Of a stretch of 64,000 nucleotides of DNA, positions 48,971-60,789 are shown in pieces; position 1 is the stretch's first letter; each line of letters starts with the position of its first letter. Location of the stretch: assembly GCA_029532625.1 (NCBI GenBank), contig JARFXM010000011.1, positions 1,488,001-1,552,000 of the forward strand. Direction: 5' to 3'. The notes under the pieces were generated by a model. The model saw nothing but the letters and a program-made list of their open reading frames with translations. It searched no databases and was not told the origin of the DNA. The position numbers and the translations under genes were made by a program. This DNA comes from Lomentospora prolificans. Taxonomy: Eukaryota > Ascomycota > Sordariomycetes > Microascales > Microascaceae.

Positions 48971-49954
48971 CTAGTCAACAAACTCGTCCATGTTCTGCAT
49001 CTGGAGGCCAGAATCCGCATCCGAGGCCATGTGCTGAGGCACATTCCCCATCGCCATATCACCACTCATGACAGGCTGGTAAAACTGGGTGTTGGGAATG
49101 GCGCTGTCGCCAGTGTTGCTATTATTGTTGGCGGCCATCAAGTTGGGAGTCATTATGGTGTCCGACTTGCTAGCCAGCTTAGCAGTGAGATACTCGCTGT
49201 GGTCAGCCATGTAGCCCGCGGCCACGCACTGGAGGAGGAGCTCAAGTTCGGTATCAGGACTGGGCTGGCTCTCGAGGGCGGCGTTGATGTTCTGGGCCAC
49301 CGCCTTGTCCTGAGTGACGAAGCAATTTCCTTCATCGTCGTGTGTTTGAATCCAGCCGATCGATCGAAGGTAGTTCTCAGGTGCCACAATCAGCATGATG
49401 GGGCAGGCCACGGCAAGGAAATCCTTGAGGTTGACGTCAGACGTGCCGACCTCGTCTCGAACAAACGAGTAAACTTTGGCTATGAGGGCCCATTTGTTGC
49501 GGAAATGTTCGCCGGCCCATAGGCCCGTGATGTAGGAGGAGACATCTTTTTGGGGATGCTTGAGGAAGATAACCTTGTAGTAACCTGGAAGAAAACGAGC
49601 GTTAGGGGGGAAAAGTCCATTTCTCGACGAAAATCGTGCAGTGTGGGAAAACTTACTTCGGAACGCAATAAAGGCGTTGAGTGGTCGCTTGGCCTTAATA
49701 ACCTTGACATCTGTGTCGTCAGAGGCGACACTGGGGCTGTCCTGGCCGGCGTCCATGGCCAGAGGCGAGCCAAAGGCGTGCTCAGTTGGCTGGGGGGCAT
49801 GCTCGTAATTAAGTCCATCCTGGCCAGCAGGATTGTCTGAGAGCATGGCAGTAAGTTGGTTGACGGTGGTCTTGGGCAGGATCTCGAGGATCTGCTGAGG
49901 GCTCAAGCCGGCAATGAAGGCGAGGAGACGCTGGTGAGTAGCCTGGTCCGCCAT
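48971..49954 (-). CDS. MAT1-1-1: mating-type protein MAT1-1-1 (alpha box)
   Basis: Two exons, 49954-49657 and 49584-48971 (303 aa). The intron (49585-49656; GTAAGT donor, TTCCAG acceptor) interrupts the alpha box after FIAFR and joins it to SYYKVIFLKHPQKDVSSY, the usual intron position for this gene. The alpha box spans about residues 86-200: KAKRPLNAFIAFR, TGLWAGEHFRNKWALIAKVY, SFVRDEVG and YLRSIGW. It is the DNA-binding regulator that specifies MAT1-1 identity and pheromone/receptor expression in the nucleus. I chose the Met at 49954 (MADQATHQRLLAFIAGLS) because the frame upstream to 50155 is low-complexity His/Thr/Ser sequence typical of a leader. Oddity: the TAG at 48971 is followed in frame by 54 more coding-like codons (see next feature). 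Confidence 0.93.
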   Translation of the reverse strand: MADQATHQRLLAFIAGLSPQQILEILPKTTVNQLTAMLSDNPAGQDGLNYEHAPQPTEHAFGSPLAMDAGQDSPSVASDDTDVKVIKAKRPLNAFIAFRSKFSHTARFSSRNGLFPPNARFLPGYYKVIFLKHPQKDVSSYITGLWAGEHFRNKWALIAKVYSFVRDEVGTSDVNLKDFLAVACPIMLIVAPENYLRSIGWIQTHDDEGNCFVTQDKAVAQNINAALESQPSPDTELELLLQCVAAGYMADHSEYLTAKLASKSDTIMTPNLMAANNNSNTGDSAIPNTQFYQPVMSGDMAMGNVPQHMASDADSGLQMQNMDEFVD

Positions 49955-51800
49955 TATGTTGGTCTGCTCGGGTACTATTTTTGATCGTAGATGGCTGGAT
50001 TTCTTGACTATGGGTGAAAAAGGGGTACTCAATAGAGAGTCAAAAACTGGGGGAAAATAAAATGCAGGGGACCTGCGGGTGGTGCGTGTGTGGTATGAAA
50101 TGGTATGCGTGGTACTATGTGGCGTGTGGGTGTGTTTGTGGGAGAGAGAGAGCAAGTCTCGGTCTTGTGGTGAGAAAGGGATGGCAAGTTAAGGATTTTC
50201 AACTCACTCCTCAAGATTGTGTTTCTGGATGTGGAAGGAAGAGTTTAGGGCCAAGTATGCTGGGGATTATTTTCAAATAGCCCAGTAGGTTTCTTGGGCA
50301 AGGGAGCTGGCGAGGGAGGTAAGGGACCTCTACTGGGCACTCGTGATGCGAAATGAGGAAGGCTCGAGCCGCGGCTGTACCATGTGAGGGGCTCCTTCCA
50401 CACAAAACAAAGTTATTATTCACGTCTAATTCAACACATTGGACAATATGATTGAAGGCGTGTCGGCAGAAACTCGAAACTTGAGGCGGATGGCATCTGG
50501 CATCAGCTCTAGTAGGCGTGAAACAACTGGGAACTGGATCAGGAGTAGCCACCCATCCTCGAGCAAGGCACGGACTCTGTATGCGCCTTACCTTCTCCAA
50601 GCAGAGAGTATGAATCAATAACTATAGTACTTTAGCCTCGATCAGTGGAAAATGTTTTGGCTGCATACCTTCTACCGTATTCCGAGCATGGGGTTCTATC
50701 ACTTAGAACCCGAACCAGGACTCCCTTCGTTAAACCGAGGCACAAGGGTCAGAAGAGCGTATACAACGCAGCCTAATGATACTGTTCGCCTGAAATCCAC
50801 ACTCCCTTGCGCCAAATATGAATATATAGATAAACAGAACTAAGCGCGTTAAAGTGGGCAGAACGTTGAGAGCACTTAGGCGCTGTTCTGAAGGTGCAGA
50901 ATGCCCTATCAGCTAAAATGATAGTACTCTCCCTGATGAAGAGCTAGACTATCCAAGGTTACATACCTTGACCCCTTATAACGCTCGAGAATGTATTAAG
51001 CAGCAATACTATGACATAGGAAAAAAGAAAAGGCAGGGCACAACATCCAACCATCGCGGTGCTCTGTGCTCTGGTTCAAGCTTTTGACATATGGACAAGA
51101 TAATATCGCTTTGGAGTGGCCTTCTAGAGAATACTCCTCCACCTGTTGACATTTCTCATGCACGGCCTTGAGGCAGCAATCGTCCTCACTCCCCAAGGAA
51201 ACGCAAGGGATGGCGGTGGATGCAGCAAGGAATGCTCTTTGCAACACTAGATTTTTCTTACCAGGTTGTAAATAGAGTTGCGTGCCTACTAGCACTCCTT
51301 TAACCGTGGAGGGTACTATCTTCGAGTTCAAGAAGTAACTCTCACCAAAGTTTCATATTAGTCTAAAATTCGAAACAGAGGCGCCAAAAAGCGTGGTGGA
51401 ACCACTTAGCAGAGAGGCGCTTGATGTAAATTCAATCAAGGGTTTTCGTAAATTATGGGTCTCACATTCGAAGCCTGAGGTCCCGAATTTTCTGTACCTT
51501 CTCCCCCTCTGTTCTCCTACTACTCGTCTTTGCCCTTTTTTTGTTTGCAGTTACAATAATTACGAATCTTGGTTTATTTCGAGGGTTGTGGACTATATTA
51601 TTCGTAATCACCGCAACAAGGCTTGGAACCATTGACAAAGGCTCTAATTACAAGTTGCACAAAGTCAATGCGCAACTTAAATTAAACTCGCTGATCCGAG
51701 AAAGTGCTATCTTAACCTGTCCCCGTGAGAGAACACCTAGCTACACCTTAACTAGTTGGAAGTTGATAACCTAGCCTCTTACTTTCGTCAAATTGCGATC
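49955..51800. other. MAT1-1-1 to APN2 spacer
   Basis: 1.85 kb between the MAT1-1-1 start and the APN2 stop. In many Sordariomycetes MAT1-1-2 and MAT1-1-3 would lie here; no HMG box or other MAT signature is seen in any frame. 50.1-50.2 kb is GT-rich promoter-like sequence upstream of MAT1-1-1, with a short GA repeat near 50141. Confidence 0.5.
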
Positions 51801-53992
51801 CTACGCTCGCGACTCCTTCCAATCGCTACTCCATATAAATGTCCCACATCTCCACTCTGTACCCTTTTCCTTCTCACCGGACGGTCCTAGGGGCCGAGGG
51901 CATATAAAGAAAGAGCGACCTAGAAATCCATAGTCAGTACTGCTAAGCTAATCCAATATTAGTGAGAGCTTTGGGAAAACTTACCATAGTTGACTCCAGC
52001 TTTCTTCGTTACAAGGGTGATGCAATTCTCCCCATGTTCACACTTTGGCAGTGTCCTCTTCCCTAATAGGTTCGACCACGACTCCTTATTCTCAATAGGA
52101 TCGAAAACCTTGTCTGAATCTCCCTTGCCATCTACGCCCCCCAGTTTTGTTTTCGAGGGAGAGGCTACTACAAAATTGTGCGGTTGTGGGGTAGGATCGG
52201 GGCTACAGTTACTCGTATCATCGACATCACAACCTGCGGCATCTGGCGTTGTGGATGGTAGTTTCGAGTTCCCCGGTGTCGATTTTGGCTGGAAAAAAGC
52301 CTTGAGTGTTCTCTGCCTAGATGTGGCCTTCGGCAACGTTGGCATCTGCGTTTGAGTTGGTTTGGATCTCTTGGCCTCCCGTGTTGCGGATTTTGTAGGC
52401 GACGCTGCGGACCGCTTTGCAGGAGAGTCAACGAAAGCAATACTGGCCTGAGAGCTCGGCTTTTGAGAGCTCTGGTACTCCAGCGGTTTCGGCGGCGGAG
52501 GGATTTCCGCAGCAGAGTCATCTGTGCCATTGACAACCTCCTTCAATGTGTCCGATGCACTGCCATCTGACTCAGGAACTGGGGAGACGGCTGGAATGGC
52601 CTGAATAGGCTGTGGCTTCTTCATAAACATGTCCTTGATACTCTGTCGCCTGTCAAATTCGGGTATAAGCCGCGCAGAAAGGGGCAAGAGATCCTTTGTC
52701 GTCCACTCTCTCAACCTCTTCCCACCGTGATACATACCGGCTGGATTCATCAGATCCAAAATATGAGTCTGTGTCCCATTCTGCGCCACAGTATCTGAAG
52801 CGACAGCAAATACGGGGCAGTGATCAGACCCCATGAGGCCTTCTTGAATATTCGCATCCGTAAACCAATCCTTGATACCGTTACTACATAGGACGTAATC
52901 GATACGACTCCCGAAATTGGCTGGCCTCGTATTCTTTTTCGTGTCCCAGCACGTAAACATGCCATCACGGTCCTTGTGGAACAACCGGCACAAGTCCCAG
53001 AGTACGGGCTCCTTGTCCTCGTCACGAGGTCCGAAAATACGCCCTTCGTACAGCAGATGATTGAATAACCTCCTCGAAGGCGAGGAGAAAAAGTCTTCTG
53101 TGGTGAGCCCCTCTTTCCTCAGACGCTCGGCAAGGTTAGAAGTGTCCTTTTCGGCACTGATAACGTTCATATCGCCGGTAAGAATCACTTGCTTCCCTGC
53201 GGCAATCAGATTCCGCACCCGTGCGTCGAGCGCCTCGAGGAATCCTATTCGAAAATCGTCACGGCTCTCATCCCGGTTGGCAGGGCTGTAGACACCAATA
53301 AGGACAAACGCGGGAAATTCGAGAAGCACGCAACGTCCTTCGGAGTCCAACGTTACGTCGTCTATGACAGTAGATAGTTGGCTTGGTTGCGGATATCCCC
53401 CAATCTGTTCAGAAGAGGGAAGATCCCTATATCTGGTTGTCGAGTTTGGACGTGTTAAAACCCCCATGACGCCCTCTTCCGCGCGTATAGGGCAACATTT
53501 CGAAGTACGGGTATATATGGCCACTCCGGAATAGCCTGTGCCACATTAATGTCAAGACAGCCCCAGGGCCAAGGGAAAATGACGAACCCTTCTTGTGCTT
53601 TGGAAGGCTAAAATGAACATCCCATCCTGGAACTAGGACCATATCGTCTCGGAGATCCTTGCGTTGAATTTTGGTCTCTTGCAGGACAACAATATCGGCT
53701 TCGAGTATATCAAACATGGCCTATGACACTGTCAGTCTAGCCCATTCAGAGCAACATTCCAAATCCCGCACGCCCTACCTGAAAAGACCGCGTCTGGTTC
53801 CATGGTTGATAAGAAAACGGATTCCTGCCCCGCATCAGTGGTTATGTCCCTCCCTCGTCTGGCTTGCTTGAACTCACCGTATTCCGTTCACTAACCAATG
53901 TCAGCGTCTGGGACCATATGCCAAACAGAAATAGGTAAAGAAACAGGTAACAGGAAACACTAACCATTCCACGATGTTATACGAAGAGGCAT
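51801..53992 (-). CDS. APN2: AP endonuclease 2 (APN2), DNA lyase
   Basis: Six exons on the minus strand: 53992-53965, 53890-53878 (13 nt), 53824-53779, 53720-53588, 53535-51985 and 51919-51801. The model closes in frame at 629 aa. It begins MPLRITSWNVNGIRNPF and carries the exonuclease III family motifs LQETKI, ILTGDMNV, FGSRIDYVL and LMGSDHCP (Mg2+-binding and catalytic residues). The middle is a disordered Ser/Pro linker with a PCNA-motif-like QRTLKAFFQP. The C-terminus is a GRF zinc finger: CEHGENC in exon 5 and C...WRCGTFIWSSDW in exon 6. It cleaves at abasic sites and trims blocked 3' ends in base excision repair in the nucleus. APN2 is the second classical MAT border gene. Confidence 0.95.
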
Positions 53993-56900
53993 GGTGGCAC
54001 TATTATCCCTTCTACTTCTCTGTACCAACCTCAAGCCTCACAACTTTGGGGATCATCAACAGTGGGGCAATTGGAGGGAGGGGTGACGTCCGGAGGCCCT
54101 CCTTTCAAATCACCTGTCGGCCACTGAAACGTCCTCCTACAGGAGCAGTAAAAATAAACGATAGCACTCTCTTGGCAAGACTAACGGCAAGACCGGCACG
54201 ACCAAGGCCAGCTCAACCCCTGCATTGGCCTTGTGTGGGGTTTCGGGTGGAAGCCGAGAAATATCAAGAAATAAAATATGCCGGAGAAGGCACTAACGAC
54301 AGGAAATAGACTGGGCTTCAAAGCGTAAAGGCTTTATGTTTCGCCTTTCGCTCTCGAAACCGAGTGTACGGTAGGCCTCGAATCGTGACGTCGCCACACG
54401 CGGTCTCACGCGAGGAAACTTGGAAGCTCTGAAAGACCCGCGAAGTCACGTGTGCAAATTCTAACGTGGGCTCCAGGCGACCAAGGACGAAATGTACAGC
54501 CCTCAAATATCATTGGCACTGTGATGTCTAGCAAAGCCCTGAAGCTGGCTCTCGGAAGCTTTCAAAGTTAAAGTGCTCAGCAGCCCCGACCATGTGCGGC
54601 GCACCTCATGCTAATACCTATTGTCCGTATTCGTGCGCTGACGCCAATCCCTCAGCCATTTCTAAGGTCTCTCTGGACACGCGTAGAGAGTATGTTCCCC
54701 AAATGATGCCTGGGCCCTCCGAACGCGATAATAAGATGAGCTCGAGGCACGGTGTACAGAGAAATGATAAATCAAACTGAGTGCCCTGGCATATCGTTTT
54801 CAGCGTCGTTGTAGCCACCATTACTTGCCCTAGGCAAACTCGTAGCTTCGGGTTCGAGCCGTGCAATTTGATCGGCCATTCATTGTTAGCTCTCGCTCTG
54901 CGGCTCCGGGCTCATGCACTGTCGCGCTCCTCCCACCCGATGGCCCCTGCCGAGCTAGCCAGCTCCCCACCCTACCCCAGAAGAGAGAGAAATGGGAGGA
55001 ATTCGGAGAACTCAATCGTGACTAAGCCTACCGGGCAAGCGCACGACTGCTGCCACGTTCGCATCGTCCAAGACTCACGGGTGTCCCAAGCTTCCGTGAC
55101 GGAGGTTCCGAGCATCATGGCCACCTCACATCCCCTGTTCAAAAATAAGTGCATGATTCAATTCCTGGTAAAAGACAAATCTCCTCTCCTCAATCGCTCC
55201 GTTTCATCGCGACTCCCGACTTTCTCTGATCTTGACTAGGAGTCCTCCACCAAAGGGCAAGTATCACTGGGTGAGGACGACATGCCTCGAACCCTCTGCG
55301 CCCTACGAGAGCGTGGATCTCGGCTCTAGAAAATGCCAATCAAATCTCGGCTGTGTTCCGCTGCACGGAATATCCACCGAGTCCTCGCCCTGCAAGTAAG
55401 TTTTGGGTGGACGAGTGCTCGACTGTGGTATCCAGATTGCTTCGCTTGTAGAAAATGGGGTCGATGTCTGGCCCCAAACCGGGGAAAGAAGCAATGGTTA
55501 AGCCACAAGGCGCGCCTGCTCTACCTTGTAGTCTAACTGGCGGTGATCATTACCCTGCCAGTCTTGGTCCGCAGACCTGGTTAGGCCCACCTCTTTATAC
55601 AGATGTCTATCAGGTTGACCACGAAAGATCAAATGTAGCGTCGCCTCCGGCATCGCAACTGCATGAGAGAGGCGTCATCTGTTGCAGGGCGTTAGCAATC
55701 CACGTCCATCATTTTGTCATACCCTTGATTAGATCGTCCTAATGCTTCGAATATACCCCTCGTCTGTGGGCGGCGGAATCCAGCCAGGGTGTACAGGAAC
55801 GCTGAAGGAAAGAGGGGAAGACAAGGGTTGTAGAAATACAAAACAAATATAAGCAGCTTCGAAGACACCTTAGGACATAGTCGGCCCTCGTGGAACCGGA
55901 TATAGAAAAAGAAGAGAACACCACTCACTGGTGCGCGACTTAAAGAAGCTCGACCCGTATTGTTCCCCTACATTGCATTCGTCATAGAGAGGGCAGCTAC
56001 TGAGACCATCCCGTGGAGTAAGATGCAGCGCTCGAATACCAGGCTGGCCAGCCAGCTATTCCCGTCATGGCATGCGGCAGAGACCACTAATCAAACACCA
56101 CAAGCTGGCTTCTCATGGCAAAACGAGCCACCAGAGAACAGGAATTGACAGCACGCCCCTTCCCAGCACGCTGGCCTCTTACCAGGGTATAGTCCTCTTC
56201 TCTCAAGCGAACCTCTCTAATCAAACGGGCTGTCCCCACTGAAGGAATCGCTAGTTTGCGTGCTCGATCTTCTACCAGCATGCGCCTGCGCTGGAGTGGA
56301 AATTTGCATAGTTATATTCGCCCGATTCCCCGGTTATGAGGAGCAATATTTCGGTGGAAGACTCGTTCCCGCATCTTGCGCCGGTTCCATGACCCCCGAC
56401 CGGCCAAGCGGCATTCCGGTCGGCTTAGCTCCAAGCCCCAATTCATCGGGCGGTCGCTCACGACAATCTGTTCGAGGAGAGCAGACATTAGACCTGTTGG
56501 CGTAAGCCTACTACTGTTACTGTGAACCCAGCGAGGGAGTTAGTCAATCGCATCAGGAAAGCACCCTCCGATTGAAATTCTCCTCGATAGCTCCCCTATA
56601 CATGATAGCCTCCTGAGGCAAAGGTCTACGATTCAAAGAAGCAACAAAAAGAATATTAACTACATTAGTATGCTTGACAGCGAGTAAACAAACGGACCAG
56701 GGCAGGCTAGCACCATAAGCGTTTCCGCCATTCATCCATGGAAAAGCGCTAGCTTAGAGATGGGAGCATGGTGAACCGAGTATCGTGAGTGATGAGAATC
56801 GCACATGGCGTGATACCTTCAACCGATCTTAATACGCCAGCAGCAACATTAGATATCGATCAACACTTGGCCCACAAAGCGAGTTCTAGTTCAAAACAGG

Positions 56901-58564
56901 CCCTAGCCACCAATAACTTTAGAATTATATAGGGCATGCAATCTGCGAGGGCCGCAGAGCTGGAAGCGAACAGGCTCATGTAGCCAACTGTTAAAGGATT
57001 TGCTGGACGTACGAGAGCGGAGATTTTCTGCAGTTCCACTATAGAACCCCACAATAGGGTCGAGGACCATGTAGCTCTTCTACTTTCTAGACGACTTTGG
57101 CGCGTCTGGGGAGATTCGCTTGGCATCAATGGTCGTATGAAGCCTTGCAGGCCATTATCAACGAGTGCCGGTCGGTTACAGACCCGAGGCTCCTACCGGG
57201 AGGCGGATGCATGTGTAAGATAAGGGCTACCTGTCCGCCCGAGATATGTGATGTTTGTTTTTGTGGGGGGGGGGGGGGCGCTTGCTTGTTTTAGCTCCTC
57301 AGCATTTTGTGTGTTGGAACCCCAGCGTTTACTTTCCAGTGTTTTCAGTTCTTGACTTCGAGGTTAAGTCAGCCAGGATCGCGCCGCCTGGACAACGAAT
57401 GTTACTCCAAACCAGGTAAACCCGAAGGGGTGAGTGGAAAGAAATCAGGCATGTCGATGAGGACGACGAAGGTTTCTCAGAAGAACATGATGATGAGGAT
57501 GACGAGGATGAGGACGAAGATGACGAAGATGATGATGATGAGGGCGAAGAAGGTACGCCTCGAATTCACCAACCGACTCGTGTATAGGAATCAGACTAAT
57601 GTTTTCTCCGCTGGCACGCAACAACTCCCCCGAATTCTTCTGCAGGATCACCTGCGGAGGACGCCAAAGACTGAACAAGAGCAAGCAATAGTGCCAGAGT
57701 TCCGATGACGCAAGTTGAATTTTCACAAAGCCTTTGGACACAGGAACTACGCCCAAAAGTCCCAGGACTCGGCGATGCGGAGCTCTCTAGTAATTCCGCA
57801 ATTACCAAGCGGAAAGCTTGTGGGAAGGGAGGACGTGGGTGCATAACAGGCAGACGCCCATCCGCTTCAAGAGAGGTACCTGCTCTCTTGACAGGTTCCC
57901 TTGAGTAGCCTGGACTGTCATCTGCTTGGATTTCGTGCTCTTGGGAGGCTTTTAATTAGATAGGTTTGTTTGGGAGCGTCCCCTCCTTTTAATGCGCGTA
58001 TGAGAGATCTAAGAGGCTTGTTGAAACTTCCAAAAATGGAATCGAACTCTTTTTACTCCCCTAAAAGGACCGCGGTAGCGGGTGTTAAAGCTTGATAAAC
58101 TTGAAGTGAAGCAATATCAAGATATTAACTACCGGATACCCAGAGTAACATCTTGCCTAGAGTAATCTACGGAAGTGGCATAGGTGCGAAGAGTTCACCC
58201 ACTCTACCGGTACCCTGAGGGACGAGCATGTTTGTGACACGGTTCAGTGATGTACACTTACTCCTAAGCTACGTCCAAATGAGAAAACTGGTTAAGAAAG
58301 CGAAAGCAGCCAGAGCCGCGGTTGCGTACGTCAATCACAAGTCCCAGGCGCTTCCTTCTCCTCGAAATTCATATCAGCACGGTAGGTAATTGAGAAAACA
58401 GTTTCTAGTTTCTAATGTATCTTAGTCTAGGAAACGCGTGTGTAAAGTGTGATTCGACTCTCCAAACCCCTCATCCTTGCGCTCATGTGGCTCTCTGTTC
58501 GAACAAAGGAAATCCCATCAAGTTCAGTCCCCAGCTCGAGAGAGGTTGTGTCAGGGTGATGCGT
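53993..58564. other. long APN2-COX13 spacer (4.6 kb)
   Basis: No intact gene recognised. It contains a 14-base G run (57265-57278), short repeats and scattered short frames. The most coding-like piece is the acidic fragment at 57450-57674, listed separately. APN2 and COX13 are usually close neighbours, so this spacer looks inserted or expanded. Confidence 0.45.
57450..57674 (+). pseudogene. acidic C-terminal gene fragment
   Basis: Frame 57450-57552 encodes HVDEDDEGFSEEH followed by a long Asp/Glu run. A GTACGC donor at 57553 and a CTTCTGCAG acceptor ending at 57645 join it in frame to GSPAEDAKD and a stop at 57672-57674. This looks like the end of a real protein, but no start or upstream exon could be found, so I call it a fragment. 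The family is unknown because acidic tails are not diagnostic. Confidence 0.25.
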
Positions 58565-59349
58565 TTATTTGACCTTGTCGTGGTTGTGGTAGTTAACGTT
58601 GTCGTTCCAGCTACAGCCAAGTCAGTGATTTAGGTCTACATGAACACCCCTTTTGGATCATTGGGATGCCAGGTAAGGGATGTATTGGATTGTGCGTGCT
58701 TACAAGAGGGTCTAGAGAAAGTAGGTTAGCAATGAGCCATTTCGACAGCATCAATAGCTGGTAGGACAGGAAGATCAGCATACCTTATCACCATTGCCCC
58801 AGCTGAAGTTCCTGGAGCGGATGTTCTGGTAGGGGTACTCGGTGCGCTCCTCAAGAGGAGGGAGGTGAGACCAGTGCTCCCAGTGATCGTTCCAGAGCTT
58901 GTAGGCATTGGCGCTTGCGAGGGCGAGGGCGGGAATGCAGACGCTACAACCCAATAGTTAGCTTCTTAATCAATTCGTACGATCCTCCGACGAGCGTGGC
59001 CCATCGTCATAGCTCAATGGCTGGGCGTCCGTCGAGAGCGAAAAATAATCTCGCGTATCGGGCAGGTGGAATGGAGGGTGCGTACAAGAGAGAGATTTTT
59101 CGCCAGAGGTCTAGAAAATCAATTAGTATCCCCTTCCATCAATGTACTTCTCCCTTGAAAGGCCCGGGAAAGCATAAGAGAGTCCTCACCAGTGGTGCCC
59201 TTGGCGTGCTCCTTGGTGTGTTGGCGCTCCTTAACAAACTCGTTCTCGGCGGTTGAGTTGAATCGTCGCTGGACGGTGGAGCGGACGACGGGGGAACGCA
59301 GCTGGGCGTTCAATCGGGTTGCCCCGCGGGAGAATCGCTGGGAGAGCAT
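58565..59349 (-). CDS. COX13: cytochrome c oxidase subunit VIa (COX13/COX6A)
   Basis: Five exons on the minus strand: 59349-59190, 59110-59086 (25 nt), 58943-58784, 58711-58704 (8 nt) and 58610-58565, giving 132 aa. The N-terminus MLSQRFSRGATRLNAQLRSP is an Arg-rich mitochondrial presequence. Then come DLWRKISLFVCIPALALASA (single membrane span), NAYKLWNDHWEHW, the conserved EYPYQNIRSRNFSWGNGDK and TLFWNDNVNYHNH. It is a nuclear-encoded subunit of inner-membrane complex IV. The 8-nt exon encodes only T-L-F across its borders but is needed to complete the conserved GDKTLFWN motif. COX13 lies divergent to COQ4. Confidence 0.94.
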
Positions 59350-59695
59350 GGTGATAGCGTGTTTGTTCCTGGTCTTTCCTGGCTATTCTTCGTGTTCGCT
59401 GGTTTGAAGGGATTGAACAGAGCTTTGTTTCCATTTTGAAAGTGGTCCTGTAGTCAGACCACCTCGGTCCCGGCATTACTAATTTCTGCCTCAGGAATAA
59501 ACACAAACGAACGACAGGATGAGATTTTGACATGAATGCGCAGAGTGCCAACGGCTGTGAACAACCGACAAAGCTACCCCTGTCGCGAGCTCTCCCGAAG
59601 TATCGTACGGTTTTTGGGCCAGAGCGATAATGTTGCCATTGGGAAGCTGAAATCGTCACTTCTGCTCTGACAAACAGACCTAACCTCCTTCGAAA
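59350..59695. promoter_or_regulatory. shared promoter of COX13 and COQ4
   Basis: A 346-bp gap between the start codons of two nuclear genes for mitochondrial inner-membrane proteins in head-to-head orientation. A CCATTGG (CCAAT box on the reverse strand: CCAATGG) is present around 59637-59643; the CCAAT-binding complex is a known activator of respiratory genes in fungi. Use of this site is inferred. Confidence 0.45.
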
Positions 59696-60653
59696 ATGAA
59701 TCTAGTGCGAGCTTCCGTTCGGGCTTCGCAGGCGTTGCAACCCGTGAAAGCCGTCACTTACGCTCAGCATGCTCAGGCGTTTTCGGTGCTCAATCGCCCC
59801 CCGCCGAACTATCCTGGCCATGTTCCTCTCACACGCATCGAGAGGGCGGCGCTGGCCGTTGGCTCCGGCCTTACCTCGTTCTTTGATCCGTATCGCGGAG
59901 GTGAGTTGATGAAGTGGAAGATTTCTATTTCCATGCCATTTTAGAGCTCCGATTTCTCCCTTTTTTGGCTCTCTAAGTTGGCAAATCACCAATGACCGTT
60001 CTCCAGACATGATCTCCGCATTCGGAGAGACCACCGCAACCCCATACTTCATCTACCGGCTCCGCGACGCCATGCTCGCCGACCCTACTGGCCGCCGCAT
60101 CCTCCGTGACCGCCCCAGAATGACATCTACCTCCCTGGACCTTGACCGCCTCCGAAGCCTTCCCGAGAACACCGTGGGCCGCTCCTACGTCGGGTGGCTC
60201 GACCGCGAAGGCGTCTCGCCCGACACACGCCCGCACGTGCGCTTCATCGACGACGCGGAGTGCGCCTACGTGATGCAGCGGTACCGCGAGTGCCACGATT
60301 TCTACCACGCGCTCACGGGCCTGCCCATCGTGCGAGAGGGCGAGGTGGCGCTCAAGGCCTTTGAGTTTGCCAACCTGCTCATCCCCATGACTGGGTTGAG
60401 CATTTTGTCGGTGCTAACGCTGAAACCGGGGGAGAGGAGGAGGTTCTTCGAGACGTATTTGCCTTGGGCTTTAAGAAACGGAATGAAGGCCAAGGATGTG
60501 ATTAATATATACTGGGAAGAGCAGATGGAGAGGGATGTGGATGATTTGAGGGCGGAGCTGGGGATCGAGAAGCCTCCAGACATGCGCAGTATCCGGAGGA
60601 AGGAGAGAGAGGAGAGGAAAAGATTCAAGGCGGCACAGTCGGCAGAGGCTTGA
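59696..60653 (+). CDS. COQ4: ubiquinone biosynthesis protein COQ4
   Basis: Two exons, 59696-59900 and 60007-60653 (283 aa). The N-terminal 30 residues ([18 protein letters not shown]) form a mitochondrial presequence. Conserved COQ4 segments are [36 protein letters not shown], the metal-binding HDxxH in [28 protein letters not shown] and [20 protein letters not shown]4 is a peripheral matrix-side inner-membrane protein that organises the coenzyme Q biosynthetic complex. The intron has a GTGAGT donor and TCTCCAG acceptor. Confidence 0.95.
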
Positions 60654-60789
60654 TGAGCTTGGGCCAAACTTGTATTACTATCACAAATTTCTCATAGCTG
60701 AGGAGGGGCGTGCCCTGATGTCCTTGCCAGGCCAATACCCACCCAACACGTCTCCAGCATTTGTCGGAGAGGACCATGTACCACCACCA

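Noticed and set aside
49955..50155. 67-codon upstream extension of MAT1-1-1
   Set aside because: It is in frame but low-complexity His/Thr/Ser/Pro sequence, and the conserved-looking start is MADQATHQ at 49954, so it is probably leader sequence.
54840..54870. GGGTTCGAGCC resembling a tRNA T-arm
   Set aside because: No cloverleaf could be folded with the flanking bases.
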